From: Burkholderiaceae bacterium
Lineage (GTDB): Bacteria > Pseudomonadota > Gammaproteobacteria > Burkholderiales > Burkholderiaceae_C
Reading direction: 5' to 3'
Assembly (NCBI GenBank): GCA_016790515.1
Contig: JAEUOY010000075.1
Span: forward strand, 1-51,960
Length of the DNA stretch: 51,960 bases
Below are positions 24,541 to 33,711 of the stretch, in pieces. Within the stretch, counting starts at the first letter, position 1, and the number at the start of each line of letters is the position of its first letter. The position numbers and the translations under genes are program-made. The notes below the pieces were generated by a model. The model was not told where the DNA came from. It worked only from the letters and a program-made list of their open reading frames with translations, and did no database searches.

Positions 24541-26187
24541 TCACGCCGCCGCCGGTGCCGCCTCGCCGCTCGGTCCGCCATCGCCGCCACCAGCCGGCTT
24601 GCGCCGACGCCGGCGGCGCTTGCGGGCGGGCGCGGTGGCAGCGCCTCCGGCCGACCCGTCGCTGCCGCCTTCGGCCGCTGTGCCGGCATCCTCGTCGGCG
24701 CCGGCCGGCAGATCGGCGCCCGGCGCCGCGGGCTTCGCTGCCCGCGCCGCCCCGGACTTGCGCGCGCCGCCGCGGTGCGATTCGCGCACCGCGGCCAGCA
24801 GCGCCTCGCGCTCCTCGTCGGTGCCGAGCGAGAAGTCCTCCCACCACTCGGCCAGTTCGACCGGTGCCTCGCCGACGTCGGCACGCAGGCGCAGGAAGTC
24901 GAAGCCGGCGCGAAAGCGCGCCTGCTCGATCAGCGCGTACGCGGTGTTGGTCTGCCGGCGCTCGAAGCGCGGCTGCATCATCCAGACCTCGCGCATCTCG
25001 GCGCCGAGCTTGCCGCGGCCCGAGATGTCGCCGATGCGCGCGTCGAACACCGCGTCCACCGCCTGCTGCAGCGCCGGCACCAGGTGCTCGCCGGCGGCCT
25101 GGTTGCGGCGCCAGCCGGCCAGCACGTCGTGCCACAGCAGGCAGGCGAGCAGGAAACTCGGCGCCACCGGCCTGCCCTCGGCCACCCGGCGGTCGGTGTC
25201 GGCCAGCGCCATGCGGATGAATTCCTGCTGCTGCGGGGTGCTGCGCACCTCGTCGTAGACCGCGTCGAGCACCGGGAAGATGCTGCGGTGCAGGTCGTGC
25301 GCCTTCAAGGCCTCGATGCTGGCCAGCGCATGGCCGGTCTGCAGCAGCTTGATCATCTCGTCGAACAGCCGCGAGATCGGCACGTTGGCCAGCAGCGGCG
25401 CCAGCTCCTTGATCGGCGCACCGGTCTTCTCCTCGAAGCCGAAGCCGAGCTTGGCGGCGAAGCGCACCGCGCGCACGATGCGCACCGGGTCCTCGCGGTA
25501 GCGGACGGACGGGTCGCCGATCAGGCGCAGCAGCCGGGCCTTCACGTCGGCCAGGCCGCCGTGGTAGTCGACGACGATCTGCGTCGACGGGTCGTAGTAC
25601 ATCGCGTTGACGGTGAAGTCGCGGCGCGCCGCGTCCTCGATCTGCGGGCCCCAGACGTTGTCGCGCAGCACCCGGCCGCTCGCATCCACCGCATGCGCCG
25701 ATCCGGCCAGCGCGGCCTTGTGGGTCTTCTCGTTGCCTTCGACCTGCATCGCCTCGCTGCTGTCCATGTAGGCGCGGAAGGTCGAGACCTCGATCACCTC
25801 GTGGTCGCGGCCGCGGCCGTGGATCACGTGCACGATGCGAAAGCGCCGGCCGATGATGAAGGCGCGGCGGAACAGCGCCTTGACCTGCTCGGGCGTCGCG
25901 TCGGTGGCGACGTCGAAGTCCTTAGGACGGCGGCCGACCAGCAGGTCGCGCACCGCGCCGCCGACGATGTAGGCCTGGTGGCCGGCCTGCTGCAGCGTGC
26001 GCACGACCCTGACCGCACGCTCGTCGAGCAGGTCCGGATCGATGCCGTGCTCGGCCACCGGCACCTCGACGCGCCTGCCGATCGGGATGCGCGGCGGCGG
26101 CGGCGCGGCCGGCACGGCGGCCGCGGGCGCCGCGGCGCCCTCGCCTGCGCCCTTGCCGAGCAGGCGGCTGATGAATTTCTTGATCAT
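24541..26187 (-). CDS. pcnB: Poly(A) polymerase PcnB
   Basis: A 548-residue class II nucleotidyltransferase that adds poly(A) tails to RNAs and marks them for decay. The signature AYIVGGAVRDLLVGRRPKDF with DVATDATPEQ is present, followed by RRFRIVHVIHGRGRDHEVIEV and DFTVNAMYYDP. The RNA-binding region is basic, and the C-terminus is a long Ala/Gly-rich tail ending in a run of eight basic residues (KRRRRRRK). ATG 26187 (MIKKFISRLLGKG) is chosen because it overlaps the HAD stop by ATGA; an alternative start is unlikely. It is translationally linked to the HAD gene upstream. Confidence 0.94.
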   Translation of the reverse strand: MIKKFISRLLGKGAGEGAAAPAAAVPAAPPPPRIPIGRRVEVPVAEHGIDPDLLDERAVRVVRTLQQAGHQAYIVGGAVRDLLVGRRPKDFDVATDATPEQVKALFRRAFIIGRRFRIVHVIHGRGRDHEVIEVSTFRAYMDSSEAMQVEGNEKTHKAALAGSAHAVDASGRVLRDNVWGPQIEDAARRDFTVNAMYYDPSTQIVVDYHGGLADVKARLLRLIGDPSVRYREDPVRIVRAVRFAAKLGFGFEEKTGAPIKELAPLLANVPISRLFDEMIKLLQTGHALASIEALKAHDLHRSIFPVLDAVYDEVRSTPQQQEFIRMALADTDRRVAEGRPVAPSFLLACLLWHDVLAGWRRNQAAGEHLVPALQQAVDAVFDARIGDISGRGKLGAEMREVWMMQPRFERRQTNTAYALIEQARFRAGFDFLRLRADVGEAPVELAEWWEDFSLGTDEEREALLAAVRESHRGGARKSGAARAAKPAAPGADLPAGADEDAGTAAEGGSDGSAGGAATAPARKRRRRRRKPAGGGDGGPSGEAAPAAA

Positions 26188-26852
26188 TCGAACAATCTCA
26201 GGATGCGCCAGCCGCGCTCGCGGGCAATCGCCTCGAGGGCCGGGCTGGGGTTGGTGGCCACCGGCTCGCCGACGATCTCGAGCAGCGGCAGGTCGTTGGT
26301 GGAATCGCTGTAGAACACGCTGCGCTCGAAGCCGTCCAGCCGGTGGCCCAGCCGCTGCAGCCACTGGTGCACGCGCGCGATCTTGCCCTCGCGGAACGAG
26401 GGCACGCCGGCGATGCGGCCGGTGGCTGCACCGGCTGCGTCGCGCTCGAGTTCGACCGCCAGCAGGTGTTCGACGCCGAAGGCCTCGGCGATCGGCCGGG
26501 TGACGAACTCGTTGGTCGCGGTGACGATCGCGACCAGGTCGCCGGCGTCGCGGTGGCGCTGCAGCAGATCGAACGCCGGCGCCCTGAACTGGGGCTGCAT
26601 CACCTCGGCGACGAAGCGGCGGCTGGCCTCGGCCTGCTCGGCCGGCGTGCGCCGGCGCCAGGCACTGGTGGTGAAGGCGATGTACTCGGCGATGTCCAGC
26701 GTGCCGGCCAGGTACTGGCGGTAGAAGGCATCATTGGCCCGCCGGTGGTGTTCGGCATCGACCCAGCCCAGGTCGATCATGAACTCGCCGAAGGCGTGGT
26801 CGGAGTCGCCCGGGATCAGCGTGCCGTCGAGGTCGAACAGGGCGAGGTTCAT
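26184..26852 (-). CDS. HAD-IB family phosphatase (SerB-like)
   Basis: A 222-residue haloacid dehalogenase-like hydrolase. Motif I is LALFDLDGTLIPGDSD, motif II is IVTATNEFV, motif III includes EGKIARV, and motif IV is VFYSDSTNDLPLLE. The cap lies between motifs I and II, as in subclass IB (phosphoserine phosphatase and related). It overlaps hda upstream and pcnB downstream by ATGA junctions. In Burkholderiales this gene regularly sits between hda and pcnB; the substrate is not established from sequence. Confidence 0.92.
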   Translation of the reverse strand: MNLALFDLDGTLIPGDSDHAFGEFMIDLGWVDAEHHRRANDAFYRQYLAGTLDIAEYIAFTTSAWRRRTPAEQAEASRRFVAEVMQPQFRAPAFDLLQRHRDAGDLVAIVTATNEFVTRPIAEAFGVEHLLAVELERDAAGAATGRIAGVPSFREGKIARVHQWLQRLGHRLDGFERSVFYSDSTNDLPLLEIVGEPVATNPSPALEAIARERGWRILRLFE

Positions 26853-27532
26853 GCGGCGCTGTCTTCCTCGGCGAGCATCTTCTTCAGCAGTGGCACCGTG
26901 ACCGGGCGCTGCTCGGCCAGCGCGAAGCCGTCGAGCCGGTCGAGCAGCGCCATCAGGTGGCCCAGGTCGCGCCGGAACCGGGTCAGCAGGTAGCCCATCA
27001 CCTCGTCGCCGAGGAAGATGCCGCGGCGGTCGGCCTCGCGGCGCAACACGCTGCGGGTCTCGGCCTCGGCCAGCGGCTGCAGCGCGAAGACATGACCCCA
27101 GCCGAGGCGGCTGCGCAGGTCCTCGCGCAGCGCCAGGTCGACCGGCGGCAGCCGGCCGGCGGCGGCCCATTGCACGCCCTGCGTGCCGGCTTCGACGAAC
27201 AGCGCGAACGCAGCCTGCTGGTGCTCGGCGTCCAGCGCTTCGCAGCGGTCGACCACCACCAGGCTCCAGCCGTCGTCCAGCACCCAGGGCAGCGCTTCGG
27301 CGGCGTCGAACCAGCCGACCCGCTCGCCCTCGGCCTGGCGCTGGGCGGCCAGCGAGCGCAGCAGCCGGGTCTTGCCGGTGCCGGAATCGCCCCACAGGTA
27401 GACCGGCGCCGACGCACCGGCACCCACCGCCAGGCTGCGCAGGTGCTGCAGCGCGGCGGCGTTGCGGCCGACGACCAGGCTGTCGAAGCCGTCGGCCGGC
27501 TGCGGCGCGATCGGTAGCGGGAGCTGCTTCAT
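26849..27532 (-). CDS. hda: DnaA regulatory inactivator Hda
   Basis: A 227-residue DnaA-like AAA+ protein that, with the sliding clamp, stimulates ATP hydrolysis by DnaA and so prevents re-initiation. It starts MKQLPLPIAPQPADGFDSLV; the N-terminal QLPLPI is the clamp-binding motif. GDSGTGKTRLLRSL is Walker A, LVVVDRCEAL the degenerate Walker B region, and the C-terminal lid contains RRDLGHLMALLDRLD. It heads the overlapping hda-HAD-pcnB group. Confidence 0.94.
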   Translation of the reverse strand: MKQLPLPIAPQPADGFDSLVVGRNAAALQHLRSLAVGAGASAPVYLWGDSGTGKTRLLRSLAAQRQAEGERVGWFDAAEALPWVLDDGWSLVVVDRCEALDAEHQQAAFALFVEAGTQGVQWAAAGRLPPVDLALREDLRSRLGWGHVFALQPLAEAETRSVLRREADRRGIFLGDEVMGYLLTRFRRDLGHLMALLDRLDGFALAEQRPVTVPLLKKMLAEEDSAA

Positions 27533-27720
27533 GCGGCGCCGGCCGGTCGCACCGCCGCCGGCCCGGGCAGGCGCAGCCGGTCGCCGAGGGCGGCGGTGCT
27601 GACAGCGGTGGCTGGGACGAAGGCGGGAGTCATCGATGGGTGCGACAGGAGCAGCCCGGCGCTCACCCGGGTTCCGGCCGCGGCCGCGGGGGCCGGCCCG
27701 CGGCGCGGCGCGGGAGCCAC

Positions 27721-27726
27721 ATTGTA
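27721..27726 (-). promoter_or_regulatory. -10-like element upstream of hda
   Basis: On the minus strand TACAAT followed by GTGG lies ~190 bases before the hda start. No clear -35 is visible. The 204-base interval 27533-27736 shows no credible gene, so this would leave a long 5' leader. Confidence 0.35.
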
Positions 27727-27736
27727 GGAGGCGCGA

Positions 27737-28603
27737 TCAATGCAGCCGCGGGGCGCCGTCGCGCCGCAGTTCGGCCAGCCGTTCGCGCAACGCCGGGGCG
27801 TCGTCGGCCTGCGGCCGCGCCGCCAGGTAGGCGGCCAGGTCGTCGGCGGCCTCGGCCGGCCGGCCCAGCTCGGCCCAGGTCAGGCCGCGGTCGCGCTGTT
27901 CCTCGGCGACGTCGGGCAGCAGCAGCACCAGCCGCTGCTGCACCGCCAGCAGACGCGGCCAGTCCTCGGCAGCGCGGTGAATCTCCTTCAGGTTGTGCAG
28001 CAGCCGGGCCAGCACGTCGCGCGGCGGCGCGGCTTGCAGGAAGAGGCCGAGCGGCACCTCGAAATCGCCCTCCAGGCCATGGCGGGCGCGGTACGGCGCC
28101 AGCCGCTCGTCGAGCTCCTCGCGCGACAGCGAGCGGCCGCTGAACGGGTCGATCACCACCTCGCCCTGCGGCATGCGCAGCTTGACCAGGAAATGGCCGG
28201 GGAAGGACACGCCCTGCGCCTTCAGCCCGAGCTGCCCGGCCAGCTCGATGTAGACCAGCGCCAGCGTGATCGGGATGCCGCGCCGGGTGGCCAGCACCTC
28301 GTGCAGGTAGCTGTTGCGGCGGTCGTAGTAGTTGTTGACGTTGCCGGCGAAGCCCAGCTCGACGAAGAAGTACTGGTTCAGCGCGCGCAGCCGGCGCAGC
28401 GCCGGCGCATCGGCCGGCAACCGGTCCTTCAGCCGCGCAGCCAGGCGGTCGATCTCGCCGACCACCGCCTGCGGGTCGAGCGTCGGGTGGTCGTCCTGGC
28501 CGACGCAGATCGCCGCCTCCAGCAGGGCGAAACCGCTGTCCTCGGCCACCAGCGACGCGAAATACGCCAGCGCGCTGGGCGGGTGCAGTTGCAGCTGCTT
28601 CAT
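27737..28603 (-). CDS. SirB1 family transglutaminase-like/TPR protein
   Basis: A 288-residue protein of the SirB1 family. The transglutaminase-like part contains LRALNQYFFVELGFAGNVNN, YDRRNSYLHEVLATRRGIPI, TLALVYIELAGQLGL, and GVSFPGHFLVK; the usual catalytic Cys is not obvious. The C-terminal ~90 residues form tetratricopeptide-like helices (LARLLHNLKEIHRAAEDWPR, GLTWAELGRPAEAADDLAAY). The role is unclear. It follows murJ by 9 bases and is probably co-transcribed with it. Confidence 0.88.
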   Translation of the reverse strand: MKQLQLHPPSALAYFASLVAEDSGFALLEAAICVGQDDHPTLDPQAVVGEIDRLAARLKDRLPADAPALRRLRALNQYFFVELGFAGNVNNYYDRRNSYLHEVLATRRGIPITLALVYIELAGQLGLKAQGVSFPGHFLVKLRMPQGEVVIDPFSGRSLSREELDERLAPYRARHGLEGDFEVPLGLFLQAAPPRDVLARLLHNLKEIHRAAEDWPRLLAVQQRLVLLLPDVAEEQRDRGLTWAELGRPAEAADDLAAYLAARPQADDAPALRERLAELRRDGAPRLH

Positions 28604-28612
28604 GGCAGAAGT

Positions 28613-30181
28613 CTAGGCCTTGCGCATGAAGCTGCGAAGCCGCAGGCCCAGCAGCCTCAGCGTGACGAAGTAGACCAGCGCCGACAGCGCCAGCGCCAGC
28701 GCCATCGCGAGCGCGCGCAGGCCCTCGGTGCGCCCGAGCGCCAGCCAGTCGACCCGGTCGGCCATCACCGCCATCAGCGCGCCCATCAGCGCACTGGCCA
28801 GCACCACCTTCAGCGCGAAGCCGCCCCAGCCCGCGGCGGGCGCGTAATGGCCGCGCTTCCTCAGCCCCCACAGCAGCAGGCCGGCGTTGGCGTTGGCGGC
28901 CAGCCCGATCGACAGCGCCAGCGCCGCGACGCCCATGCCGGCGCCGAGGATCAGCACCGCGTTGAGCAGCTGCGTCAGCACCAGGGCGGCGATCGCCACC
29001 CGCATCGGCGTGGCCATGTCCTGCTGCGCGTAGTAGGCCGGCGCGGCGACCTTGACGCCGACCAGGCCGATCACGCCGGCGCCATAGCCCATCACGGCCA
29101 GCGTGGTCATCGCCACCGCCTGGGCGTCGAAGGCGCCGCGGTGGAACAGCACCGCGACCATCGGCTGGGCGAACACCGCCAGCGCCACCGCGCAGGGCAA
29201 GGCCAGCAGCAGCACCAGCCGCAGGCCCCAGTCGAGCAGGCCCGAATAGGCGCCGGCATCGCCGCGCGCCTGGGCCGCCGACAGCTGCGGCGTCAGCACC
29301 ACGCCGAGCGCGACGCCCAGCAGCGCGGTCGGCAGCTCCATCAGCCGGTCGGCGTAGACCAGCGTCGACACCGCGCCGGTGCCCAGGTGGCTGGCGATCT
29401 GCGAATTGATCATCAGCGAGACCTGGGCGACCGACACGCCGACCAGCGCCGGCCCCATCTTGGCCAGGATGCGGCGCACGCCCGGGTGGTGCCAGGCCGC
29501 GCCCAGCCGGGCGATCGAGACGCCGCAATGCGGCAGCATGCCGATGCGCAGCAGCGCCGGCACCTGGATCGCCAGTTGCAGCACGCCGCCGACCATCACG
29601 CCGACGGCCAGCGCATGGATCGGCTCGATGCCGCGCGAGCGGAACAGCGGCACGAGACCCAGCGCCGCGACGATCACGCTCAGGTTCAGCAGCACCGGCG
29701 TGAACGCGGGGACCGCGAAGCGTCGCCAGGTGTTCAGCACGCCCGAGGCCAGCGCGACCATCGACATGCAGCCGATGTAGGGGAACATCCAGCGCGTCAT
29801 CCGCACCGAGGCCGCCTCGGTCGCCGCATCGAAGCCCGAGGCCAGCAGCCAGACCAGCAGCGGTGCCGCCACGATGCCCAGCGCGCAGGTCGCGACCAGG
29901 GCCCAGGCCAGCACGGTGGCCACCGCGTCGACCAGGTCGCGGGTGGCCGCGTCGCCGTCACGCGCCCGCGTCGCCGCCAGCAGCGGCACGAAGGCCTGGG
30001 CGAACGCGCCTTCGGCGAACAGCCGCCGCAGCAGGTTCGGAATGCGGAAGGCGATCTGGAACGCGTCCATCATCGCCGAGGTGCCGAACAGCGCGGCGCC
30101 GATCTGCTCGCGCACCAGGCCGGTGATGCGTGACAGCAGCGTGAGCGCGGAAACCGAGAATGCGGCCTTGAACAGGTTCAT
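28613..30181 (-). CDS. murJ: Lipid II flippase MurJ (MviN)
   Basis: A 522-residue polytopic inner-membrane protein of the MOP superfamily that moves lipid II across the membrane for peptidoglycan synthesis. It starts [20 protein letters not shown] and contains [40 protein letters not shown] (the conserved Arg-rich loop 1) and about 14 hydrophobic segments. It is divergent from rpsT, with an exact TATAAT about 80 bases upstream. Length and motifs match the family. Confidence 0.96.
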   Translation of the reverse strand: MNLFKAAFSVSALTLLSRITGLVREQIGAALFGTSAMMDAFQIAFRIPNLLRRLFAEGAFAQAFVPLLAATRARDGDAATRDLVDAVATVLAWALVATCALGIVAAPLLVWLLASGFDAATEAASVRMTRWMFPYIGCMSMVALASGVLNTWRRFAVPAFTPVLLNLSVIVAALGLVPLFRSRGIEPIHALAVGVMVGGVLQLAIQVPALLRIGMLPHCGVSIARLGAAWHHPGVRRILAKMGPALVGVSVAQVSLMINSQIASHLGTGAVSTLVYADRLMELPTALLGVALGVVLTPQLSAAQARGDAGAYSGLLDWGLRLVLLLALPCAVALAVFAQPMVAVLFHRGAFDAQAVAMTTLAVMGYGAGVIGLVGVKVAAPAYYAQQDMATPMRVAIAALVLTQLLNAVLILGAGMGVAALALSIGLAANANAGLLLWGLRKRGHYAPAAGWGGFALKVVLASALMGALMAVMADRVDWLALGRTEGLRALAMALALALSALVYFVTLRLLGLRLRSFMRKA

Positions 30182-30259
30182 GCAGGCGCCGGGGGCAGGC
30201 CGTGGGGGATGGGGCGCCGGGCAGGCAGCGGGGCTGCCGACGGACAGGGCCGGACCCGC

Positions 30260-30265
30260 ATTATA
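30260..30265 (-). promoter_or_regulatory. -10 element for murJ
   Basis: An exact TATAAT hexamer on the minus strand, in the divergent murJ/rpsT interval, would start transcription about 70 bases before the murJ ATG. No good -35 hexamer was found at the right distance. Confidence 0.5.
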
Positions 30266-30306
30266 GAAAGCCGCAACGGCCAGGCCCTGGCGGGCAGACC
30301 GGCCAA

Positions 30307-30315
30307 TGCTATACT
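30307..30315 (+). promoter_or_regulatory. Extended -10 promoter element for rpsT
   Basis: TGCTATACT is an extended -10 (TG-n-TATACT). It predicts a transcript start near 30322 and a ~48-base leader before the rpsT ATG. The matching -35 is weak, as expected for an extended -10 promoter. Confidence 0.6.
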
Positions 30316-30369
30316 CGCAATCTTTGCCCCATCCGGCACAAGCCTCAAGTCTCCAGGATCCGCACGACC

Positions 30370-30693
30370 ATGGCCACCGCTTCCAAAGCCAAGAAGAAAA
30401 CCGTCCGCCTGGCCTCGGGCCGCAAGCGCGCCCGCCAGGACGTCAAGCTCAACGCCGCCAACACGGCGCTGCGCTCGAAGTTCCGCACCGTCGTCAAGAA
30501 CGTGCAGAAGGCGCTGGACAAGGCCGCCGCCGGCGGCGACAAGGCGGCTCCGGCCGAACTGTTCAAGACCGCCCAGCGCGTGATCGACTCGATCGCCGAC
30601 AAGGGCATCTTCCACAAGAACAAGGCCGCCCGCCACAAGAGCCGGCTGTCGGCCAAGATCAAGGCGCTGAACGCCCCTGCCGCTGCGGCCTGA
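30370..30693 (+). CDS. rpsT: 30S ribosomal protein S20
   Basis: A 107-residue, lysine/arginine-rich three-helix protein that binds the 5' domain of 16S rRNA. It starts [20 protein letters not shown] and includes [39 protein letters not shown] and [12 protein letters not shown] 30370 gives the conserved N-terminus. It is monocistronic, with a strong terminator array downstream, and is divergent from murJ as in other betaproteobacteria. Confidence 0.98.
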   Translation: MATASKAKKKTVRLASGRKRARQDVKLNAANTALRSKFRTVVKNVQKALDKAAAGGDKAAPAELFKTAQRVIDSIADKGIFHKNKAARHKSRLSAKIKALNAPAAAA

Positions 30694-30716
30694 TCGGCCT
30701 GCGGATGAAGCACAAG

Positions 30717-30803
30717 GGCCCGCTTCGGCGGGCCTTCTGCTTTGAGGCCCGCTTCGGCGAGCCCTTTGCTTTGAGGCCCGCTTCGGCGGGCCTTTTGTTC
30801 GGG
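30717..30803 (+). terminator. Triplicated intrinsic terminator after rpsT (29-bp period)
   Basis: Three tandem 29-base units (30717, 30746, 30775) each contain a GGCCCGCTTCGGCGGGCC-type stem with a TTCG tetraloop followed by a T-rich run (TTCTGCTTTGA, CTTTGCTTTGA, TTTTGTTC). The middle stem has one change (GAGCC). Each unit alone would be a usable Rho-independent terminator for rpsT; because the stems are palindromic they could also serve the convergent DUF3579 gene. Confidence 0.9.
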
Positions 30804-30805
30804 GT

Positions 30806-31129
30806 TCAGCCCGCGCCGGGCGGGTCCGGCAGCAGACAGGCCTCGACCACCTGCAGTTCGTTGTCGCGGGCGAAGTTCATCACGAAGTCCCAGGCCATCG
30901 GCTCGAGGTCGCGCAGCGCCTCGCTGACGATCACGCACTTGACGCCGTCGATCACCCGCGGCACGCAGTACGGCGAGTAGCGGATATGCGCGCCGATGCC
31001 CACGCCCTTCGGCTGGAAGCTCGACAGCGCGCCGGCGAGCCGTTCCGACCAGTCGCTGGGCCGGAAGGCGCGGCCACTGCGGGTGATGCCCTGGATGAAT
31101 AACTGGCGCGGTTTGGCTGCTTGCGTCAT
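30806..31129 (-). CDS. DUF3579 domain protein
   Basis: A 107-residue protein of a family seen mainly in betaproteobacteria beside arginine biosynthesis genes. Conserved stretches are RQLFIQGITRSGRAFRPSDW, ERLAGALSSF, HIRYSPYCVPRVIDGVKCVI and LEPMAWDFVMNFARDNEL. Function unknown. It is divergent from argD, with 244 bases between them. Confidence 0.9.
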   Translation of the reverse strand: MTQAAKPRQLFIQGITRSGRAFRPSDWSERLAGALSSFQPKGVGIGAHIRYSPYCVPRVIDGVKCVIVSEALRDLEPMAWDFVMNFARDNELQVVEACLLPDPPGAG

Positions 31130-31373
31130 GCGGGCCGATCACGGGATGGGGGCGGACCAGACCGCACCCCCTGGAAAACCCTGTATTGTGCCGCGGAAGT
31201 GCTGCAACGCAGCATGCACAACGCGCGCACGGCGGCTGTCGCGCGTGACGTGCCGGTTTTCCGGGGGCCTGGCCCTAAAATCGGTGTCGCGCGCCGGCGG
31301 GCCGCCCAGGTGGACACCCGGGTGACCGATCGCCGGCTTTTTCATTCTTCGCCCATCCATCCGGAGCCTTGCG

Positions 31374-32558
31374 ATGACGTCCCACTTGATGAACACCTAC
31401 GGCCGGCTGCCCTTTGCGCTGTCGCATGGCCGAGGCTGCCGCGTCTGGGACACCGAAGGCCGCGAATACCTCGACGGCCTCGGCGGTATCGCCGTCAACA
31501 CGCTGGGCCATGGCCATCCCAAACTGGTGCCGGCGCTGCAGGAGCAGGTCGCCCGGCTGATCCACTGCAGCAACTACTATGCCGCGCCGATGCAGGAGGC
31601 GCTGGCCGCCAGACTGTGTGAAATGTCCGGCCTGGATGCGGTGTTCTTCTGCTCGACCGGGCTCGAGGCCAACGAGGGCGCGCTGAAGATCGCGCGCAAG
31701 TTCGGCCACGACAAGGGCATCGCCCGGCCCGAGATCATCGTCTACGACAAGGCCTTCCACGGCCGCTCGATCGCCACGCTGTCGGCCACCGGCAACCCTA
31801 AGGTGCAGAAGGGCTTCGAGCCGCTGGTCGAGGGCTTCGTGCGGCTGCCGCTGAACGACCTGGACGCTGTGCGTGCGGCGGTGCAGGGCAACCCGAACAT
31901 CGTCGCGATCTTCCTCGAGACGATCCAGGGCGAAGGCGGCATCAACCCGACGCGCTGGGAGGTGCTGCGCGGGCTGCGCCAGATCTGCGACGAGCACGAC
32001 CTGCTGCTGATGCTCGACGAGGTGCAGTGCGGCATCGGCCGCACCGGCAAGTGGTTCGCCCACCAGTGGGCCGGCATCGTGCCCGACGTGATGCCGCTGG
32101 CCAAGGGCCTGGGCTCGGGCGTGCCGATCGGCGCGATCGTCGCCGGGCCGCGCGCCAAGGACGTGCTGCAGCCCGGCAACCACGGCACCACCTTCGGCGG
32201 CAACCCGCTGGCGATGCGCGCCGGCATCGAGACGCTGCGCATCATGGAAGAGGACGGCCTGCTGGCCAACGCCGCGGCGATGGGCGAGCGCATCCGCGCC
32301 GGGCTGACCGAGGGCTGGCGCGGCCTGGCCGGCATCCGCGAGATCCGCGGCCAGGGCCTGATGATCGGCATCGAGCTCGACCGGCCGTGCAACGAACTGC
32401 TGCTGAAGGCGGCCAACGCCGGCCTGCTGCTGTCGATCACCGCCGACAGCGTGATCCGGCTGTTGCCGCCGCTGATCCTGAGCGCCGCCGAGGCCGACGA
32501 GCTGGTGGCGATCCTGGTGCCGCTGGTGCGCGACTTCCTTGCCGTGCAGCCCGCATGA
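31374..32558 (+). CDS. argD: Acetylornithine aminotransferase ArgD
   Basis: A 394-residue class III PLP aminotransferase of arginine synthesis (N-acetylglutamate semialdehyde to N-acetylornithine). It starts MTSHLMNTYGRLPFALSHGR, with GRGCRVWDTEGREYLDGLGG, FFCSTGLEANEGALKIARK, LLMLDEVQCGIGRTGKWF (cofactor aspartate) and the Schiff-base lysine in MPLAKGLGSGVPIGA. The stop overlaps the first possible argF ATG. Some members also act on succinyldiaminopimelate. Confidence 0.95.
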   Translation: MTSHLMNTYGRLPFALSHGRGCRVWDTEGREYLDGLGGIAVNTLGHGHPKLVPALQEQVARLIHCSNYYAAPMQEALAARLCEMSGLDAVFFCSTGLEANEGALKIARKFGHDKGIARPEIIVYDKAFHGRSIATLSATGNPKVQKGFEPLVEGFVRLPLNDLDAVRAAVQGNPNIVAIFLETIQGEGGINPTRWEVLRGLRQICDEHDLLLMLDEVQCGIGRTGKWFAHQWAGIVPDVMPLAKGLGSGVPIGAIVAGPRAKDVLQPGNHGTTFGGNPLAMRAGIETLRIMEEDGLLANAAAMGERIRAGLTEGWRGLAGIREIRGQGLMIGIELDRPCNELLLKAANAGLLLSITADSVIRLLPPLILSAAEADELVAILVPLVRDFLAVQPA

Positions 32559-32575
32559 AGCCGGGGTACAGCCTG

Positions 32576-33487
32576 ATGAAGCATTACCTGCAGTTCAAGG
32601 ACCTGCGCGCCGAGGAATACGCCTACCTGTTCGAGCGCACCCGGCTGATCAAGACCCGCTTCAAGAACTACGAGCGCTACCAGCCGCTGACCGACCGCAC
32701 GCTGGCGATGATCTTCGAGAAGGCCAGCACCCGCACCCGGGTCAGCTTCGAGGCCGGCATGTACCAGATGGGCGGCTCGGTGGTTCACCTGACCACCGGC
32801 GACAGCCAGCTCGGCCGGGCCGAGCCGATCGAGGATTCGGCGCGGGTGATCAGCCGGATGGTCGACCTGGTGATGATCCGCACCTACGAGCACACCAAGA
32901 TCGAGCGCTTCGCGGCGTTCTCGCGCGTGCCGGTGATCAACGGGCTGACCAACGAGTTCCACCCCTGCCAGATCCTGGCCGACGTGTTCACCTACATCGA
33001 GCAGCGCGGATCGATCCAGGGCAAGGTGGTGGCCTGGGTCGGCGACGGCAACAACATGGCCAACACCTGGCTGCAGGCGGCCGAGATCCTGGGCTTCAGG
33101 CTGCACGTCAGCACGCCCGGCGGCTACGAGGTCGACCCGAAGGTCGGCGGGATCTCGACGGACGACTGCTACAAGGTCTTCGCGAACCCGCTCGACGCCT
33201 GCCGCGACGCCGACCTGGTGACCACCGACGTCTGGACCAGCATGGGCTACGAGGCCGAGAACGAGGCCCGCGTCAAGGCCTTCGCCGACTGGTGCGTCGA
33301 CGCCGAGATGATGGCCGCCGCCAAGCCCGACGCGCTGTTCATGCACTGCCTGCCGGCGCACCGCGGCGAGGAGGTGGCCGCCGAGGTGATCGACGGCCCG
33401 CAGTCCGTCGTCTGGGACGAGGCCGAGAACAGGATGCACGTGCAGAAGGTGCTCATGGAGTACCTTCTGCTCGGCCGGATCGGCTGA
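32576..33487 (+). CDS. argF: Ornithine carbamoyltransferase ArgF
   Basis: A 303-residue enzyme that makes citrulline from ornithine and carbamoyl phosphate. The carbamoyl-phosphate motif is EKASTRTRVSFE, followed by HPCQILAD, the ornithine-binding DVWTSMGYE region, and HCLPAHRGEEV. The start MKHYLQFKDL at 32576 matches the family; an in-frame ATG at 32555 that overlaps the argD stop (ATGA) would add seven residues and is a real alternative. Coupled to argD. A perfect 10-base inverted repeat spans its stop codon. Confidence 0.96.
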   Translation: MKHYLQFKDLRAEEYAYLFERTRLIKTRFKNYERYQPLTDRTLAMIFEKASTRTRVSFEAGMYQMGGSVVHLTTGDSQLGRAEPIEDSARVISRMVDLVMIRTYEHTKIERFAAFSRVPVINGLTNEFHPCQILADVFTYIEQRGSIQGKVVAWVGDGNNMANTWLQAAEILGFRLHVSTPGGYEVDPKVGGISTDDCYKVFANPLDACRDADLVTTDVWTSMGYEAENEARVKAFADWCVDAEMMAAAKPDALFMHCLPAHRGEEVAAEVIDGPQSVVWDEAENRMHVQKVLMEYLLLGRIG

Positions 33488-33499
33488 AGGCCGATCCGG
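33475..33499 (+). terminator. Perfect inverted repeat across the argF stop codon
   Basis: CCGGATCGGC and GCCGATCCGG form a perfect 10-base stem around the loop TGAAG, which contains the stop codon. No T-run follows, so it is at best a weak or Rho-assisted terminator or an mRNA 3'-end stabiliser. Confidence 0.5.
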
Positions 33500-33671
33500 T
33501 GGCGCGCCAGCGCCGGGCCGGACTCCAGGCGTGATGCACCGGTCAAGGGTGCCCAGGGGCTCGCCGTTGCCCGGCAGCTCCCGCTGATCCGCCGTCCGAC
33601 GGCGGTCTCGGGCCGTCGCCCTCCGCTGCGGGGCGGCGATGAACGGTCGCCGCCGCCACCGGCAGGCCGAC

Positions 33672-33711
33672 GTCATCACGAGGTCACGGGGTCGTCACCG
33701 CGACGTCACAT
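33672..33711 (+). promoter_or_regulatory. Pho box array (four PhoB half-sites) upstream of phoX
   Basis: GTCA lies at 33672, 33683, 33694 and 33705 on the coding strand, each exactly 11 bases from the next, matching the 7+4 arrangement of PhoB direct repeats (E. coli half-site TGTCA-like). The array ends ~90 bases before phoX and points in the same direction. AAATAG at ~33718-33723 is a possible weak -10. The rest of the 313-base gap 33488-33800 shows no gene. Confidence 0.75.

Noticed and set aside
27529-27736. A 63-codon minus-strand frame upstream of hda.
   Set aside because: Low-complexity Ala/Pro sequence without a ribosome-binding site; the region better fits a promoter and leader.
30717-30803. 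The 29-base tandem units considered as a CRISPR array.
   Set aside because: Units are directly adjacent with no unique spacers, and each is a hairpin plus T-run, so a terminator array explains them.
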